From NCBI GenBank assembly GCA_020465985.1, contig JAANYP010002059.1:107411-171410 (forward strand): a stretch of DNA of 64,000 nt, read 5' to 3'. Below, piece by piece: positions 63,284 to 64,000 of the stretch (positions are counted from its first letter, which is position 1; the number at the start of each line of letters is the position of its first letter). The notes under the pieces were generated by a model, which was not told the DNA's origin, did not search any database, and worked only from the letters and a program-made list of their open reading frames with translations. Source of the DNA: Centrapalus pauciflorus. Its lineage: Eukaryota > Streptophyta > Magnoliopsida > Asterales > Asteraceae. A program made the translations under genes and the position numbers.

Positions 63284-63875
63284 AGTTACTTCAAAACCAT
63301 GTTCATGAACAAAGTAGTTTTACTTTAAAGTTTGCATATTCAAATGTGTTTATAAATATATGAACACAAAAATTATGTATAAATTAATTGAAAACAAGGT
63401 CTATAATTGAGTTCATGACCTTTTATGCATATGGTTTTTGAATAAATAACAAGAATAACAAGTTGTTACAAAGTTAGTAAAATTCAAATTTTTCTGGCAG
63501 AAACATTACATCAACTTTAAAAAATCATAAGTAGCTCAAAACTTAACGAAATGAGGTGATTCTTCTTACAGAACATAGATCTATGTCTTAACTAAAGCTC
63601 TGAGAATTTTCATAATTTAATTCGGAGTTTTGAACCCCCAAATACTGCTTACAAACCGATAGGTCTAACAGCTCATTTATTATTTACATATGAGTTTTAA
63701 CGAATTATTTCCCTAACCTAAACATCTCAAAAAATTACCGTTTTTAGCTTGAAAAATTATTAAGGCATAGTAGTGTCATGAGTAAAAATATCAAAGTCTA
63801 AATAGATTCAAAGTTATGTTAAACACAACCTCAATATGTGACATAAACTATGATAAATCCTGGAAAGTTTATAAA
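63284..63875 (+). repeat. Fragment of a family A LTR
   Basis: Matches about 22905-23480 of the solo LTR: TTCAAATGTGTTTATAAATATAT, AAAACTTAACGAAATGAG, AGGTCTAACAGCTCA and TTTCCCTAACCTAAACA. More diverged than the other copies, and incomplete at both ends. Confidence 0.85.
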
Positions 63876-64000
63876 TAGGTTTTAGGGTTACAATTTTTGT
63901 CCCAGTGGTTATATATAAATTATGATTATGATCCTTTCACGTCGAAATTACAATTTCAGTATATATGGTTGTCATTTTGTTATGCTTTTAGTCCTTTGAC
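63876..64000. other. Window end, nothing recognised
   Basis: AT-rich sequence without a supportable feature. Confidence 0.4.

Overview
This is a stretch of plant nuclear genome, almost certainly a dicot. It has one multi-exon plant-type protein kinase gene (WNK family) embedded in layered LTR retrotransposons, MITEs and long (TA)n tracts. The downstream open reading frame of the large copia element looks like frames I associate with Asteraceae copia elements. That makes a composite-family plant my best guess, but it is inference from memory and not something the window proves.

Layout. 1-17299: a decayed Ty3/gypsy chromovirus on the + strand (element B). A second chromovirus on the - strand (element A, 5109-14991) is inserted inside its integrase with a perfect 5-bp target duplication. 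17300-26880: a third gypsy element on the + strand (C). Its RNase H is split by a 2.37-kb solo LTR of family A (22062-24435), again with a perfect 5-bp duplication. 26880-42022: a 15-kb Ty1/copia element on the - strand (F, Sirevirus/Maximus-like). It has a long gag with two zinc knuckles and a coiled coil, an in-frame 1812-bp tandem duplication inside gag, a broken pol, and about 5 kb downstream of pol. That 3' part holds a 1000-codon extra ORF and a cluster of three matching RNA hairpins. 42026-42372: a second, partial copy of the F LTR. 42373-about 49510: a gag-only remnant of another copia element (G, - strand) split by a 2.44-kb solo LTR (E).

50352-55225 is the only host gene I can support: a complete seven-exon WNK kinase on the - strand with a predicted 689-aa product. 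Each of its five larger introns carries a MITE-like element, four of them with 8-9 bp flanking duplications. A further hairpin-forming element lies just upstream of the gene.

56168-62186: a compact gypsy-type element (D) with two well-preserved LTRs, primer site, polypurine tract and a gag frame, but no pol. 62187-64000: AT-rich sequence, a 357-bp LTR with primer site (H, - strand), and a fragment of the family A LTR.

The retroelement proteins are all interrupted, so none is likely to be made intact. The WNK gene reads cleanly through all splice junctions. No rRNA or tRNA gene and no CRISPR array was seen; the tRNA-like matches are primer-binding sites complementary to initiator tRNA-Met.
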